DNA from: Pseudomonadota bacterium
Lineage (GTDB): Bacteria > SZUA-182 > DTGQ01
DNA length: 7,891 bases
Direction of reading: 5' to 3'
Assembly (NCBI GenBank): GCA_030605265.1
Contig: JAUWIR010000188.1
Coordinates: 1-7,891, forward strand
Made by a program: the position numbers and the translations under genes. Shown piece by piece: positions 1-6,506 of the stretch. How positions within the stretch are numbered: position 1 is the first letter of the stretch; the number at the start of each line of letters is the position of its first letter. Below the pieces are notes generated by a model. The model was not told the DNA's origin, did no database searches, and saw nothing but the letters and a program-made list of their open reading frames with translations.

Positions 1-902
1 ACTACTAAAGACTTTATAGCGCCTTCTCCCAAAAGACCATCCTGACCATGTAAGATGACTTCAATTGTACACATAAGCATATTGTTAACGACAGAGGTTG
101 GTTGATGGTGAGAGCTAAGCTTCAGACTCTCTTGCCGATATATAGGTCGACTTAGGGAAAATTGAAAAGAAAGGAGAATAATGGGTAAATCAAGTGAGAT
201 CCCCCCGAAATTATGGGCCATGAATAAAGAGAATTGTCGGATGGTTTCAAGAAGATAGAGCATTGAATAACATGAGGAATTGCCGGCAGAAAAAATATGG
301 CCATGGGGAGGTTTTAAAAGGTCGCATGAACAACTGCTTTTTCCTTCCGGTCGAATATTCGATACCATTACATTTTCAGCCCTTTGTCTATGGACAAATT
401 TCCCCTCAGGAAGATTCCCTTGGGGTTCCGGAGATACAAAATCAGTTTCTAAAAAAGGCTTTGAAGTAACCAAATCACCCTCAAGATGAATCAGGCAAGT
501 TGTCTTTTTTTCTTGTATTACCCGGCCCTCAAAGACCAGAGGCCAAGTGGGGAAGGAGGAGGGCTTTTGCTTTGGGGCAAGCTCTAGTTTTATAGGTAAA
601 TTTTTTTCACACCAGCGCCGAAAGGAGACTTTAATTTTTTTTATGTATATTTCTTGATCCCGGGGAAGATTTATTCGCTCAGCTGCAGTTTGAGCAAAGA
701 GTTGAAAAATACCTTCAAGGAGTAAAACCCCGGGTACATGGTCGAGGGGATGATCATAGAAATAAGGATGAAGCTCCGGCACAAGTAAAGGAGCCGAAGC
801 GAGGGACCTTAATTGATCATAGCTCACATGGCCAATGACCATATGGTTTGGGTCCTGGTACTGAAATGATTCCGAATGCTCTGTTTTTTTTGGACTTTTC
901 AT
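1..902 (-). CDS. AfsA-like double hotdog protein, partial (3' end outside window)
   Basis: The reading frame is open on the minus strand from an ATG at 902-900 to the window edge: 300 codons plus two bases, no stop. Residues 54-63 read DHVPGVLLLE, a hallmark of the A-factor biosynthesis hotdog family (AfsA/ScbA). A second related motif, LLETIRQ, lies at 217-223 and is followed by a Leu/Pro/Ile strand segment, as expected for a second hotdog fold. Known family members condense a beta-ketoacyl thioester with dihydroxyacetone phosphate in gamma-butyrolactone signal synthesis; that this protein does so is inference. In Streptomyces AfsA, as I recall it, the DHVPG motif lies in the C-terminal half, so the order here seems reversed. 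The first motif has E63 but Phe66 where Arg is usual; the second keeps E219, R222 and Q223. The ATG at 902 has no clear ribosome site; Met21 (842) has AGGA upstream and could be the true start. Confidence 0.78.
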   Translation of the reverse strand, partial: MKSPKKTEHSESFQYQDPNHMVIGHVSYDQLRSLASAPLLVPELHPYFYDHPLDHVPGVLLLEGIFQLFAQTAAERINLPRDQEIYIKKIKVSFRRWCEKNLPIKLELAPKQKPSSFPTWPLVFEGRVIQEKKTTCLIHLEGDLVTSKPFLETDFVSPEPQGNLPEGKFVHRQRAENVMVSNIRPEGKSSCSCDLLKPPHGHIFSAGNSSCYSMLYLLETIRQFSLFMAHNFGGISLDLPIILLSFQFSLSRPIYRQESLKLSSHHQPTSVVNNMLMCTIEVILHGQDGLLGEGAIKSLV

Positions 903-918
903 GATTAAGATCTTTAGT

Positions 919-1044
919 AAGCGTTCACAGGTTTAGGGTTCACCGTTCAGGGTTGCCTTTGTTTCATTGACCTTGCTCTAATCTGTAAATTTGACTTTAG
1001 ACTTGGGAACCATAAGCCCTGAACCTTTGAACCCGTGAACGGTT
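919..1044. repeat. Degenerate inverted repeat built from GTTCA-type heptamers
   Basis: The left arm (919-941) and the reverse complement of the right arm (1021-1044) share the core CGTTCAC followed by GGTT and GGTTC, with about five mismatches over 23-24 bases and a spacer near 79 bases. The left arm is followed by another related heptamer (ACCGTTC). The repeat lies just upstream of the AfsA-like gene. It could be a decayed mobile repeat or a binding region; nothing decides between them. Confidence 0.45.
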
Positions 1045-1046
1045 AG

Positions 1047-1086
1047 GATCATTACAAGTTACGATCATTACAATAAAGATCATTAC
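1047..1086. repeat. Three spaced copies of GATCATTAC
   Basis: The nonamer GATCATTAC occurs at 1047-1055, 1063-1071 and 1078-1086, with start-to-start spacing of 16 and 15 bases. It lies about 150 bases upstream of the AfsA-like start codon. Regular spacing of about 1.5 helical turns could reflect protein binding, but a local duplication explains it equally well. Confidence 0.5.
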
Positions 1087-1420
1087 CGACAGTATTGATA
1101 TTCTTCACAATGTTCATAAATATAAATAAAGCATGATAACTTTTCGGCATTTTATAGGAAATTTTAATGACTTTATGGCATTCTTTTTTTCAATAACCTT
1201 TCCCTTTTCCTACAGTTCGATAAAACCTTCAATAAATTTCTAATGCAATATATTTAGAATTCCTTTATGTCAGATATAACATTTCTGATAGATGAAAAAG
1301 TGTGAATTTTTTTACCTAATCTATGAAAGATATTTCATGAGGGAACATCAAATTATTATATTTTATTTTATAAAGAGGTTGTTAGTTTTTGATAAATATA
1401 TAATTTTGAGAAATGTGAGA
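1087..1420. other. AT-rich non-coding gap upstream of the sigma-54-like promoter
   Basis: I see no credible gene here on either strand. The stretch is strongly AT-rich with many short T and A runs. The only structure I find is two short palindromes at 1268-1290 and 1323-1338, listed separately as candidate activator sites. Confidence 0.6.
1268..1338 (+). promoter_or_regulatory. Two short palindromes, candidate enhancer-binding-protein sites
   Basis: An interrupted palindrome TGTCAGA-N9-TCTGATA lies at 1268-1290 (6 of 7 arm bases pair), and a perfect one, ATGAAA-N4-TTTCAT, at 1323-1338. They end about 130 and 84 bases upstream of the -24 element at 1422. That is the usual distance for activators of sigma-54 promoters. 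The two sites do not share a sequence, so they would not both serve one regulator. The assignment is inference from position. Confidence 0.25.
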
Positions 1421-1437
1421 CTGGTATATTTTTTGCA
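1421..1437 (+). promoter_or_regulatory. Sigma-54-like -24/-12 promoter
   Basis: The bases CTGGTATATTTTTTGCA match the sigma-54 consensus YTGGCAC-N5-TTGCW at the key positions: TGG at 1422-1424, GC at 1435-1436, and exactly ten bases between the invariant GG and GC. The start point would fall near 1448, leaving a leader of about 155 bases before the peptidase start at 1605. The match is by eye. In AT-rich DNA chance matches happen, but the spacing and placement are right. Confidence 0.5.
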
Positions 1438-1463
1438 ATTATTATAGACTTTTTTAATCCCTT

Positions 1464-1541
1464 GGGGTTCAATTCCCCGCCGCTTGCGGCGAAATATATA
1501 GTTAGCACTTTTCTGAATACCCCCGTCCGCTTGCGGCGGGG
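1464..1541. repeat. Two GC-rich hairpins sharing CCGCTTGCGGCG (REP-like)
   Basis: Two small palindromic units sit in an otherwise AT-rich leader. The first has GGGG-TTCAATT-CCCC at 1464-1478, which looks like a tRNA T-arm, overlapped by CGCCG-CTTG-CGGCG at 1478-1491. The second, 1521-1541, folds as CCCCG/CGGGG plus CCGC/GCGG with one bulged T. Neither is followed by a T run, so they are poor terminators. If transcription starts at the sigma-54-like site they lie in the mRNA leader. They resemble dispersed palindromic repeats. No full tRNA can be drawn around the T-arm-like part. Confidence 0.55.
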
Positions 1542-1604
1542 TAGTTTATTCTTACTAATGTTTAATCTCACTCAAGATAGTTATCCAAGTTTTTCATATT
1601 AAAA

Positions 1605-3377
1605 ATGATTAATAATTTTATTTCGCTGAAATCAAAACTAAATATTGCTTTAATCCTCTTTACACTATTTTTCATTAAACCTTCATATGCAGCATCCATG
1701 AATGGACAGGGTAGCGCCCAGGGGAATCTATTATCAGGTGCGATGAATCCTTTGTTTCCCCTATATGCTCCCCCAATGGCAAATCCGGGATTAGGAATTC
1801 AATCCCTCATGAATATTGAACCAAATCAATTTACAGCCCCCATAGCATCAATAGAGCTGAATAATATGGTCAATGTCCCTTCAATAGGAGGTATTATTAG
1901 TTCAGGCCCGATGAATGCCTTTACCTGGATAGGGAACACAGGATTTGGAATGTCTAATACAGGGCTTTCCGGGCCCTCGTTACCCATGTTTGGCTTATCG
2001 GAAATAAGCAATATGACCAGGGTTAACTTGCCGGGCAACGGCTTTATACCATTGGGAACAGGCCCGGTAATGAATTTTACTATGGACCCAATGTATGGTT
2101 TTCATTTTCAGCCTCTATCCATGATGAATTTTAATAAAAGCCCTATGGTTGGTTTTAATCCGAGCCCCATGATGAATTTTACTATGGACCCGATGTATGG
2201 TTTTCATTTTCAGCCTCTATCCATGATGAATTTCAATAAGGACCCTCTGGTTGTTTTTAATCCGGGTCCAATGATGAATTTTACTATGGGCCCAATGTAC
2301 TGTTTTCATCAAAATCCCTCATTAAATTTTACTATGACAAACTTCCCTGCTCTTGATACAGGGCCAACTTTATACTACCCTCTGATACCAAATAATCTTG
2401 CCTCGATCAATTCCGGTTCCAAAACCTCTCAGACCAATTCAAATAATCAAAGAAGAGGGAATGGAAGATTTATATACTTAGGGGATACTATCAGGGGGAC
2501 AAGACCTGATGGGAAACCAAATATTATCAGACATTATTTAGATACTTTTACGAATAAAAAGCTTAATGCTCATAAAAAAGGAGTAGGTTATTTGCCAGAA
2601 CAAGCCCCCGATTATGAGTGGTGGTATGGGTGTTCTCCAACCTCTGTCGGCATGATAATGGGGTATTATGATGTATGGGGATATAATGGTATTACTTACG
2701 ATCTTGTACTTGGAGGGACAGCAGAGTTAAATAGCTTTGGTCTTGATTCTCTTTACCCCGCCGGTCCCACTTTACTATGCAATAAAGCGATTGCCAGTGC
2801 TGGACATATTACAGATTTTTACATTTCTTATGGCGATACCTCTCCGGATCCATTAGCTTCAGGTCGTATCATTCCTGATCAGTTCGATTGTTTAGCCGAT
2901 TTTATGGGAACCAGCCAAAATAATCTCACCTCTTTGGGTGAAGGGAATCCGGATGGAACAACAACCATTTGGTCGTATGAGGATGGAACTCCAATGACAG
3001 ACACCGATATATTCAATTTTGGCTACGATGTTTACAATAATTCAGGACTGTATGGGGTGATAGAATATATTCAATATTGCGGATATACAGCTACCGGCTT
3101 CAATCAATATATTCAAGGCTATTTAGGGAATACATTAGGTTTTACCTTTGTCAATTTTATGAATGAGATAGATTCAGGTAGACCCGTATGGTTACATTTA
3201 ACAGGGCATGATATTATCGCTTATGGCTATGACGAGCTCACTCAAGAAGTATTAGTCCATGATACTTTGAATAACAGCTTATATGATCTTTGGACCATAC
3301 CCTGGGGGAATGCGGAGTTTACCTATGATGGCCTTTTATATGAGCTGGAGAGTGTAACCTGTCTCACCCTCCTTTAA
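1605..3377 (+). CDS. Secreted C39/papain-like cysteine peptidase domain protein with internal tandem repeats
   Basis: The 590-residue product starts with a typical Sec signal peptide: basic n-region, hydrophobic core at about 12-24, likely cleavage after SYA near residue 29. Residues 30-260 are low in charge and rich in Met, Asn, Phe, Pro and Gly, with a 34-residue tandem repeat at 154-244. Residues 270-300 look like a Ser/Asn/Arg-rich linker. The C-terminal part resembles C39-like peptidases: YGCSPTSVGMIMGYYD with candidate nucleophile C343, then GHDIIAYGYDE with H535 and VHDT with D553 as the other likely triad members. The product is probably exported to the periplasm, surface or medium; the substrate is unknown, and proteolysis is inferred from motifs alone. 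There is no obvious anchor or sorting signal at the C-terminus. The start codon lacks a clear Shine-Dalgarno site. A sigma-54-like promoter lies upstream. The gene converges on the OmpA-like gene 54 bases away, with no evident terminator between them. Confidence 0.8.
   Translation: MINNFISLKSKLNIALILFTLFFIKPSYAASMNGQGSAQGNLLSGAMNPLFPLYAPPMANPGLGIQSLMNIEPNQFTAPIASIELNNMVNVPSIGGIISSGPMNAFTWIGNTGFGMSNTGLSGPSLPMFGLSEISNMTRVNLPGNGFIPLGTGPVMNFTMDPMYGFHFQPLSMMNFNKSPMVGFNPSPMMNFTMDPMYGFHFQPLSMMNFNKDPLVVFNPGPMMNFTMGPMYCFHQNPSLNFTMTNFPALDTGPTLYYPLIPNNLASINSGSKTSQTNSNNQRRGNGRFIYLGDTIRGTRPDGKPNIIRHYLDTFTNKKLNAHKKGVGYLPEQAPDYEWWYGCSPTSVGMIMGYYDVWGYNGITYDLVLGGTAELNSFGLDSLYPAGPTLLCNKAIASAGHITDFYISYGDTSPDPLASGRIIPDQFDCLADFMGTSQNNLTSLGEGNPDGTTTIWSYEDGTPMTDTDIFNFGYDVYNNSGLYGVIEYIQYCGYTATGFNQYIQGYLGNTLGFTFVNFMNEIDSGRPVWLHLTGHDIIAYGYDELTQEVLVHDTLNNSLYDLWTIPWGNAEFTYDGLLYELESVTCLTLL
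2064..2336 (+). repeat. In-frame 102-bp tandem repeat, two full units and a third partial
   Basis: Units run 2064-2165, 2166-2267 and 2268-2336 inside the peptidase gene. Each full unit encodes 34 residues with the pattern MNFTM-x-PMYGFH, FQPLSMMNFNK and a FNP end. By my count the first two units differ at 12 of 102 bases, so the duplication is fairly recent. The third unit keeps the MNFTM-GPMY-FH start, then degenerates into a shorter MNFTM-like motif. Such repeats can change copy number by slippage or recombination. Confidence 0.9.
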
Positions 3378-3431
3378 TGAATAATAACTTATTTTATTTG
3401 TATTCCGTGGTTAATTAGGAAGGTTTAGAAT

Positions 3432-4703
3432 TTATCGTTCCGGAATCGGCAACAGTTCAACACGGCGGTTCCGGGCACGGCCCACCGGCGTATTATTTGA
3501 AGCCACAGGCTGAGAGAAATTAAAACCCCGAGACCTAAGCCGCCATGTACCAACACCTCTTATCATGAGATATTCCATAACTGCTTGGGCACGATTCTCA
3601 GAAAGCCTCTGGTTGTATGTTTTCGATCCCTGATTATCCGTATGCCCCTGGATCTCTATTCTCAAGGAGGGGTTTCGTCTTATAATTTCGGCAACATTAT
3701 CCAATAGATTAAAGGCTGAGGGTTTAATATCCCATTTGTCCGTGTCAAATAAAACCCCCTGTTGAATCACCCAACATCCCAACCAGTTGACAGTAGCGCC
3801 TTGTGGTGTGCCGGGGCAGCGATCGACATCATTCAAAACACCATCCCCATCGCTGTCAAGAGCAAGAGGGCATCCCCTTTGATCAACATTTATACCGCGA
3901 GGGGTATTGGGACATCGGTCAATATCATCCAAAACGCCGTCCCCGTCACTGTCGAAAGGACAACCATAGCTGTCTACAGCTACTTTTGCCGGAGTATCCG
4001 GGCATTTATCCATATAATCAAAGACGCCGTCCCGATCACTATCGCTGGGGCACCCTAGTAAGTCAACTTTTGCCCCTGCGGGAGTACCCGGACATTCGTC
4101 AATGCGGTCAGAGACACCGTCCCCGTCACTGTCTTCTTGGTTTCTTGTTAGGTTTTCTCTAATTTTACCAAATTGAAAAGTAAGCCCTAAAGAAATTAAG
4201 ATGTTATTGTAGGTTTCATCAAAAGATATGATGTGACGTAAATCACCTCTCAGGGCTACGTTTTCAAGGAAGAAATATTTTGCCCCAGCCCCATAATTGA
4301 AGAGAAAACCACTTTCATCATCCTTTTGATCGTAGTTTAAGTTTATGCTCCCAAGACCGGCAGCACAGTATGGGGTAAATTGGGGATGAATGTTAAAATG
4401 GTAGAGCCCATCAAGGTGATAAAGAGAAGCAGACACATCATCTCCACAGCATTTTGATTCTGTATCAAGATAGTTTAAAAAGGCTTCAAGCCCCCAGTTT
4501 TTGGTAAAATTGTAACCTGCTCCCAAGGAAAAGCAAAGATCGGTTTTAATTTTTTGTTCACAATCAAACACATATCTACCAATGGAGGGTGTGAGGGTGA
4601 AAACTTTCGTTTTATGTTCACTACACACATTTCCCACATTTACCCCTAAACAGAGCCCAAAAACCATTAATACAATAAAGATGATCTTTCGGTTTGATCT
4701 CAT
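3432..4703 (-). CDS. OmpA family outer-membrane protein with TSP3 repeats
   Basis: The 423-residue product has a Sec signal peptide (1 to about 28, hydrophobic core 7-21). Residues 33-179 alternate aromatic and hydrophobic residues and end in LTFQFG, like an eight-stranded OmpA-type barrel. Four thrombospondin type 3 calcium-binding repeats start at residues 191, 221, 251 and 283, each beginning DSD-x-DGV and carrying a DxCPxTP motif. The OmpA C-terminal domain spans about 312-420 with the peptidoglycan-binding signature GHTDNQGS...LSENRAQAV; D356 and R371 are 15 residues apart, as in E. coli OmpA. The expected role is to anchor the outer membrane to the cell wall, possibly as a porin. AGGAG lies seven bases before the ATG at 4703. 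The barrel contains several cysteines (C48, C57, C85, C86, C113), which is mildly unusual. All key domain residues are present and the gene looks intact. Confidence 0.93.
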   Translation of the reverse strand: MRSNRKIIFIVLMVFGLCLGVNVGNVCSEHKTKVFTLTPSIGRYVFDCEQKIKTDLCFSLGAGYNFTKNWGLEAFLNYLDTESKCCGDDVSASLYHLDGLYHFNIHPQFTPYCAAGLGSINLNYDQKDDESGFLFNYGAGAKYFFLENVALRGDLRHIISFDETYNNILISLGLTFQFGKIRENLTRNQEDSDGDGVSDRIDECPGTPAGAKVDLLGCPSDSDRDGVFDYMDKCPDTPAKVAVDSYGCPFDSDGDGVLDDIDRCPNTPRGINVDQRGCPLALDSDGDGVLNDVDRCPGTPQGATVNWLGCWVIQQGVLFDTDKWDIKPSAFNLLDNVAEIIRRNPSLRIEIQGHTDNQGSKTYNQRLSENRAQAVMEYLMIRGVGTWRLRSRGFNFSQPVASNNTPVGRARNRRVELLPIPER

Positions 4704-4740
4704 GAGGTCTCCTTTTCCACATTAACAAACTACTATTCTC

Positions 4741-4768
4741 TTTATACTTTTATTTTCGGTATGGTAAA
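4741..4768 (-). promoter_or_regulatory. Candidate -35/-10 promoter for the OmpA-like gene
   Basis: Read on the minus strand, TTTACC (4768-4763) and TATAAA (4746-4741) are separated by 16 bases and lie about 38 bases before the start codon. The -10 is a good match; the -35 is moderate. In AT-rich DNA this is only suggestive. Confidence 0.35.
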
Positions 4769-5122
4769 TAGGATATATTCGTAAAAAGAAAAATAAAATA
4801 TTCAATAAAGATGCTGCAGGCTTTTTAAATAATATCTAAGAAATAACAATCAAGGAGGGGATATTTTTGCAGAATTTAAAGAAGAAAGTAGTTTGCTGAA
4901 GTAATTTTATGGTATAGTAGCTTTATTTGCCAGGATATCGTGCTTTAGATGAACAAGCCATTCAATAATCTACTAGGAAAATGGAAAAATTTTGTCAATT
5001 ATACCAGCACGAACTTCCGGACCCCTCCCTGCCTTGAAGATTGATATACCTGTGTAATTACATTTTTAGATTCACTAATTGTAGGAAAATATTTACCATG
5101 AAAATTAACCCTGCATAAGCCG
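4769..5122. other. Non-coding gap between the OmpA-like gene and the IS110 remnant
   Basis: No supported gene is visible on either strand. A 31-codon open frame at 4949-5044 has only a weak, distant ribosome site and no recognisable content. The right part may include the 3' end of the IS110-like element, but no inverted repeats or target duplications could be picked out by eye. Confidence 0.5.
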
Positions 5123-5146
5123 AAAAAAAGGCACGGCTCCGCCTTT
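5123..5146 (-). terminator. Intrinsic terminator, downstream of the IS110 remnant
   Basis: On the minus strand AAAGGC, an eight-base loop, then GCC followed by seven T residues forms a stem and U-tract (stem bases 5141-5146 with 5127-5132; T run opposite 5123-5129). It lies about 35 bases beyond the remnant's stop codon at 5181 and would also end read-through from hicBA. The stem is short. Confidence 0.55.
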
Positions 5147-5180
5147 CGCATAAATACAGTTTAAAAAATTTCGATCAATT

Positions 5181-5793
5181 TTATGTGTTCAAATATCCAT
5201 ACTTGGCCAATGCTCTTATCCATCGAGGAGCATTCCGCTTTACCACTATTTCCTCATAATTTATAGTGGAATCCTTGCATGGAACCTTTCTTTTAAGAAG
5301 TACGAATATCACCTCCAAAACTTTATGACCAATGGCAATGATTGTTCGCTTGTGCCCCCGTCGTATCACAAGTCCCTGATACATTGCCTTGTATTGACCA
5401 TTTGTTTTTCTGGCGTTATTGGCTATTTCACACAACACAGATTTGATAAATTTGTCGTGCCTTGTACGACCACTTTTTTTTTATGGGCACTTTGATTATT
5501 TCCAGGGCACATTCCCGCCCAGGAACTGAGCCGATCTTTGTTGCCGAAACAATTCATATTAACGCCAATTTCAGAAAGTAACATTGCGGCAGATGTTTTA
5601 TCTACTCCTGGAATGGTCTGGAGTAACTGCCATTGCTCTTTGTAAAGATGGCTTTATCGACCTGACTATCTATTTCATTTATATGATTCTCTAACCATTG
5701 CATATGGGTTTGAATCTTTTTCAGTAAAAATCGATGTCGGTCACTTAATCTCCCCTTTAAAGACCTGACCAGATCACCCTTTTTAGACTTAAG
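5181..5793 (-). pseudogene. IS110-family transposase remnant, C-terminal part with two frameshifts
   Basis: Three minus-strand segments in successive frames join into one IS110-like C-terminus. Segment 1 (5793 to about 5648) includes LSDRHRFLLKKIQTHM, the helical region typical of the family. Segment 2 (about 5648-5483) includes LLQTIPGVDKTSAAMLLSEI, SSWAGMCPGNNQSAHKKK and the family's Transposase_20 core. Segment 3 (5473-5181) includes SGRTRHDKFIKSVLCEIA and ends KYGYLNT. Both junctions are restored by adding one base: one near ATCTTTACAAAG (about 5645-5655), the other in a run of nine A (5474-5482). The N-terminal RuvC-like DEDD domain is absent, so the element cannot be active. The serine-containing SGR/NNQSAHKK region survives. 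The A9 junction could in principle be read by -1 slippage, but the other break and missing domain favour decay. Confidence 0.85.
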
Positions 5794-5945
5794 GCGAGAT
5801 CGCAGGGGATGATGAGAGCCAAAAGCCGCATTGCTTGAGGAGGGAGGAAGTTTATTCGAAAGATCAAAAGGGGTTCGGGTGAAGTTCAACTGCTTTGCGG
5901 TCCCCGAACTAAAACCATAAATGCCAAAACTTTTGTTCACGTATG
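5794..5945. other. Unassigned junction between hicA and the IS110 remnant
   Basis: A GTG-started minus-strand frame from 5940 runs through this stretch into the first IS110 segment, but its first 49 codons resemble nothing I recognise and do not match the IS110 N-terminus. The other two minus frames contain stops. It is probably the scar where the 5' half of the element was deleted or replaced. It begins six bases after the hicA stop codon. Confidence 0.45.
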
Positions 5946-6173
5946 TTACAGAATCTCTTCAAATTCCTCTAAAGTGAGACGAGCTTGCTTTAAAATATGA
6001 GATATTGTTGATCGTTTGATAGGACGGTGTGCCGGGACAGTCAATTTGAGCATTTCTGATCGAGTATTTTTTTGTAATCGAAAATGGCTGCCCTTACAGC
6101 GGACCACTACCCAGCCATCACGCTGTAATGCTTTAATTACCCTCTCATAATTAATGCTGGGTACTTTTGTCAT
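5946..6173 (-). CDS. hicA: HicA family toxin (mRNA interferase)
   Basis: The 75-residue product matches the HicA/YcfA double-stranded-RNA-binding fold. It has an N-terminal helix (NYERVIKALQRDGW), then VVVRCKGSHFRLQK with the conserved GSH and candidate catalytic H30, then LKLTVPAHRP and a C-terminal helix ISHILKQARLTLEEF. HicA toxins cleave mRNA and are neutralised by HicB. Length is typical. The ATG overlaps the hicB stop as ATGA, so translation is probably coupled to hicB, with GGAA about eight bases upstream. All recognisable motif residues are intact, so the toxin may be functional even though a dead transposase lies just downstream. Confidence 0.92.
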   Translation of the reverse strand: MTKVPSINYERVIKALQRDGWVVVRCKGSHFRLQKNTRSEMLKLTVPAHRPIKRSTISHILKQARLTLEEFEEIL

Positions 6174-6373
6174 ATAGCGATTTCCAAAATTTCTACATCA
6201 GGTGTGTAATTTAAATCATCCTCAACAGGCTCAAGATAAAGTTCTATAGCCTCTTTAATATTGGTCAGAGCTTCTTCTCTTGTATCCCCTTCACTTATAC
6301 AGCCGGGGAGTGATGGTACATAGACAGTATAACCGTCCTCTTCACTAGGTTCTAAAACTATCTTTAGTTTCAT
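6170..6373 (-). CDS. hicB: HicB family antitoxin, short form
   Basis: The 67-residue product carries the HicB/UPF0150 core EEDGYTVYVPSLPGCISEGD followed by a helix TREEALTNIKEAIELYL. This partial RNase-H-like fold binds and blocks HicA. There is no C-terminal HTH or ribbon-helix-helix extension, so it may rely on the short tail, or not autoregulate by direct DNA binding. The antitoxin gene comes first, the reverse of E. coli hicAB but common in UPF0150-YcfA pairs. AGAGG lies about six bases before the ATG at 6373. Confidence 0.92.
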   Translation of the reverse strand: MKLKIVLEPSEEDGYTVYVPSLPGCISEGDTREEALTNIKEAIELYLEPVEDDLNYTPDVEILEIAI

Positions 6374-6387
6374 AGTAACCTCTTTTT

Positions 6388-6410
6388 AGATACAAAAATA
6401 ATTTGTTACT
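6388..6410. promoter_or_regulatory. Imperfect palindrome in the hicBA leader
   Basis: The arms AGATACAAA (6388-6396) and TTTGTTACT (6402-6410) pair at 7 of 9 positions around a five-base centre. The site sits between the candidate -10 element and the hicB ribosome site, where an operator would be expected. Its regulator is unknown; the short HicB has no visible DNA-binding domain. Confidence 0.3.
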
Positions 6411-6426
6411 CAGGATATTACCTTAT

Positions 6427-6432
6427 AGTATA
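6427..6432 (-). promoter_or_regulatory. Candidate -10 element for hicBA
   Basis: TATACT on the minus strand lies 53 bases before the hicB ATG and matches the -10 consensus at five of six bases. No good -35 hexamer is present at 16-18 bases; the nearest, TTGAAT, would be at 20. Confidence 0.28.
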
Positions 6433-6479
6433 TTGCCATTTATTCTAAAATAATTCAATGTTTTTTCAAAACAATCTTT

Positions 6480-6506
6480 CATAAACTGTAAAGAAGGAGT
6501 TGATAT
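6480..6506. repeat. 27-bp direct repeat, copy 1
   Basis: This copy begins CATAAACTGTAAAGAAGG and ends GAGTTGATAT. It differs from copy 2 (6662-6688) at one base. No hairpin module follows this copy; the AGATAC that follows copy 2 immediately appears here after a further four bases. Confidence 0.85.

Noticed and set aside
263..489. Two overlapping plus-strand open frames of 68-69 codons
   Set aside because: They lie antisense inside the AfsA-like gene, whose minus-strand frame is open for 300 codons with family motifs.
1464..1491. Possible tRNA gene
   Set aside because: Only a T-arm-like hairpin is present; no acceptor, D or anticodon arm can be drawn upstream.
1368..1571. 67-codon minus-strand frame over the GC hairpins
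   Set aside because: Its translation is set by the REP-like hairpins and AT-rich flanks, and it overlaps the promoter and leader of the peptidase gene.
3762..4162. Plus-strand frames of 98 and 119 codons
   Set aside because: They are shadows of the TSP3-repeat coding region of the OmpA-like gene; the Arg/His/Pro-rich translations have no domain.
4949..5044. 31-codon plus-strand small ORF (MNKPFNN...)
   Set aside because: There is no convincing ribosome site at normal spacing and no recognisable composition or neighbour.
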